DNA from: Methyloprofundus sp.
GTDB lineage: Bacteria > Pseudomonadota > Gammaproteobacteria > Methylococcales > Methylomonadaceae
Reading direction: 5' to 3'
DNA: 6,706 bases
NCBI GenBank assembly: GCA_030636485.1
Contig: DAOVWV010000091.1
Coordinates: 1 to 6,706, forward strand
Part shown: positions 6,010 through 6,706 of the stretch, piece after piece
Numbering within the stretch: position 1 is the stretch's first letter
Layout of the letters: the number at the start of each line of letters is the position of its first letter
Notes under the pieces: generated by a model
Told to the model about the DNA's origin: nothing
Databases searched by the model: none
What the model saw: the letters and a program-made list of their open reading frames with translations, nothing else
Made by a program: the position numbers and the translations under genes

Positions 6010-6128
6010 TTTAACGCTATGTTTAATAAAACTTTATTCCTTAACTTAATGGCAGTGGATCGTAACCGCGCGAAGTATACATTAGCATACAAATACCTTA
6101 CTTAAATTCATCTCCTTACACACAACTA
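6010..6128. other. Intergenic gap without a gene
   Basis: No coding frame or RNA gene is recognised between the palindromic repeat and the transposase remnant. It holds a minor dyad, AATAAA-AC-TTTATT (6025-6038), and at its right end the candidate IS terminal sequence listed separately. Confidence 0.6.
6112..6127. mobile_element. Candidate terminal inverted repeat of the IS4-type element
   Basis: CTCCTTACACACAACT lies just outside the transposase stop codon and resembles the IS50 outer end, CTCTTATACACAAGT, differing by one inserted base and two substitutions. This position is right for an IS end. The opposite end is outside the window, so the pairing cannot be tested here. Confidence 0.3.
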
Positions 6129-6706
6129 TTAACTCAGACCTTCTAGCTTGCGAGCCATTTGAATGCCATATACGCAATCTTGAATCCGTTGAAAACCGAC
6201 CCAAATGCTTTTAGCGCCAGGGTCACCATCCGATTTTCGCCCTAAAAACCCTCCTAATGTCGCTAGGTTTCTAAGCACTGCATTAAGTGTAGGTGTGTTT
6301 TTTGGAATCGCCTTTTCCAGTAAAACATAAGATGATTTCCACTCTAAAGAATCAAAAATAAGATCAGCAGGTAAATCAGGACAGACGCGGCCTAAGCGCA
6401 TAAGATACATCACTTGCCAGGCAATAATCATGGCCATGATTAAGGCTTTTTTCAATACCTTCTTTCCCCTTCACCGGAAAAGTACAGCGTAGCACTTTAA
6501 TTTCTTGCTGAACCTGACGTGATTTCTCACCTTTTTTTCGCGGCTTAATGAAGCTAATACGGCTCATAACATCTTGTTTATCGACACTATCCCAAAGCCT
6601 TTCTTCAGCCGATAATTTGCGATTATACTTCGCTCTAACCAGCCGATCGGCTGGGGCATTTAACATTTTGCTTTCCCCACGAGACCACATCCATGCCTCG
6701 CTGATA
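6129..6706 (-). pseudogene. IS4/Tn5-type transposase, internally deleted and frameshifted, partial
   Basis: Two frames together give the later part of an IS4-family (Tn5-like) transposase. The first, from the right edge to about 6448, contains RLVRAKYNRKLSAEERLWDS and ISFIKPRKKGEKSRQVQQE. The second, from about 6446 to the stop at 6129, contains AWQVMYLMRLGRVCPDLPAD, LGGFLGRKSDGDPGAKSIWV and FQRIQDC, the typical C-terminus. The join needs one A fewer in the run of six (6447-6452), restoring IEKALIMAMIIAW. In addition, the segment expected between the beta-strand ending near VLRCTF and IEKALIM is absent. In relatives this is roughly 80-100 residues, including the 'LLTT' region and the catalytic glutamate of the YREK signature. 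The enzyme is therefore dead. The N-terminus, including the first two catalytic aspartates, lies beyond the window. Confidence 0.8.

Noticed and set aside
5857..6128. CRISPR array or tRNA in the gap after the ATPase gene
   Set aside because: There are no regularly spaced direct repeats and no cloverleaf; the only structure is the palindromic element.
6447..6452. Programmed frameshift at the A6 run of the transposase
   Set aside because: The needed shift is +1 and the upstream frame reads GAA AAA AGC, not the AAA AAG phase of -1 slippery sites. With the catalytic region deleted, simple decay is the better explanation.

Overview
The window looks like a chromosomal segment of a gammaproteobacterium with type IV pili. 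The evidence is PilU-class pilus ATPases, a DUF2288 gene next to pilU, and a gtaggttggatgag-type inverted-repeat element of a kind I recall from methanotroph and sulfur-oxidiser genomes. The genus cannot be read from the sequence, and the assignment is from memory of these families without a database search.

Layout. Positions 1-147 (- strand) hold a decayed fragment of an IS3-type OrfA transposase. Four genes follow, all on the - strand and transcribed right to left: a DUF2288 protein (4195-3902), PilU (3802-2663), a longer PilU-like ATPase (2527-1079) and a sulfotransferase-type protein (1075-149). The last two are 3 nt apart and probably translationally coupled. Facing away from this set, on the + strand at 4432-5856, is an A+T-richer gene for a DUF4143-type AAA ATPase with a C-terminal PD-(D/E)XK-like motif. 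It has its own promoter-like sequence and a perfect 9-bp dyad in the start region. Downstream is a 121-bp palindromic, MITE-like element (5889-6009) whose inner hairpin plus T-run probably terminates the ATPase transcript. The right end (6129-6706, - strand) is a broken IS4/Tn5-type transposase that has lost its middle section and carries a frameshift.

How the genes may work together. PilU helps PilT power pilus retraction, so the - strand set is probably an accessory retraction module. The second ATPase is the most unusual gene. Its core belongs to the PilU class, but it begins with an extra degenerate copy of the N-terminal domain joined by a Ser/Thr/Glu-rich linker. PilT itself is not in the window. 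The sulfotransferase-like protein is tightly linked to this ATPase, which suggests, but does not show, a surface or pilus modification role. The DUF4143 ATPase appears to be a separate acquisition, lying close to the mobile-element remains.
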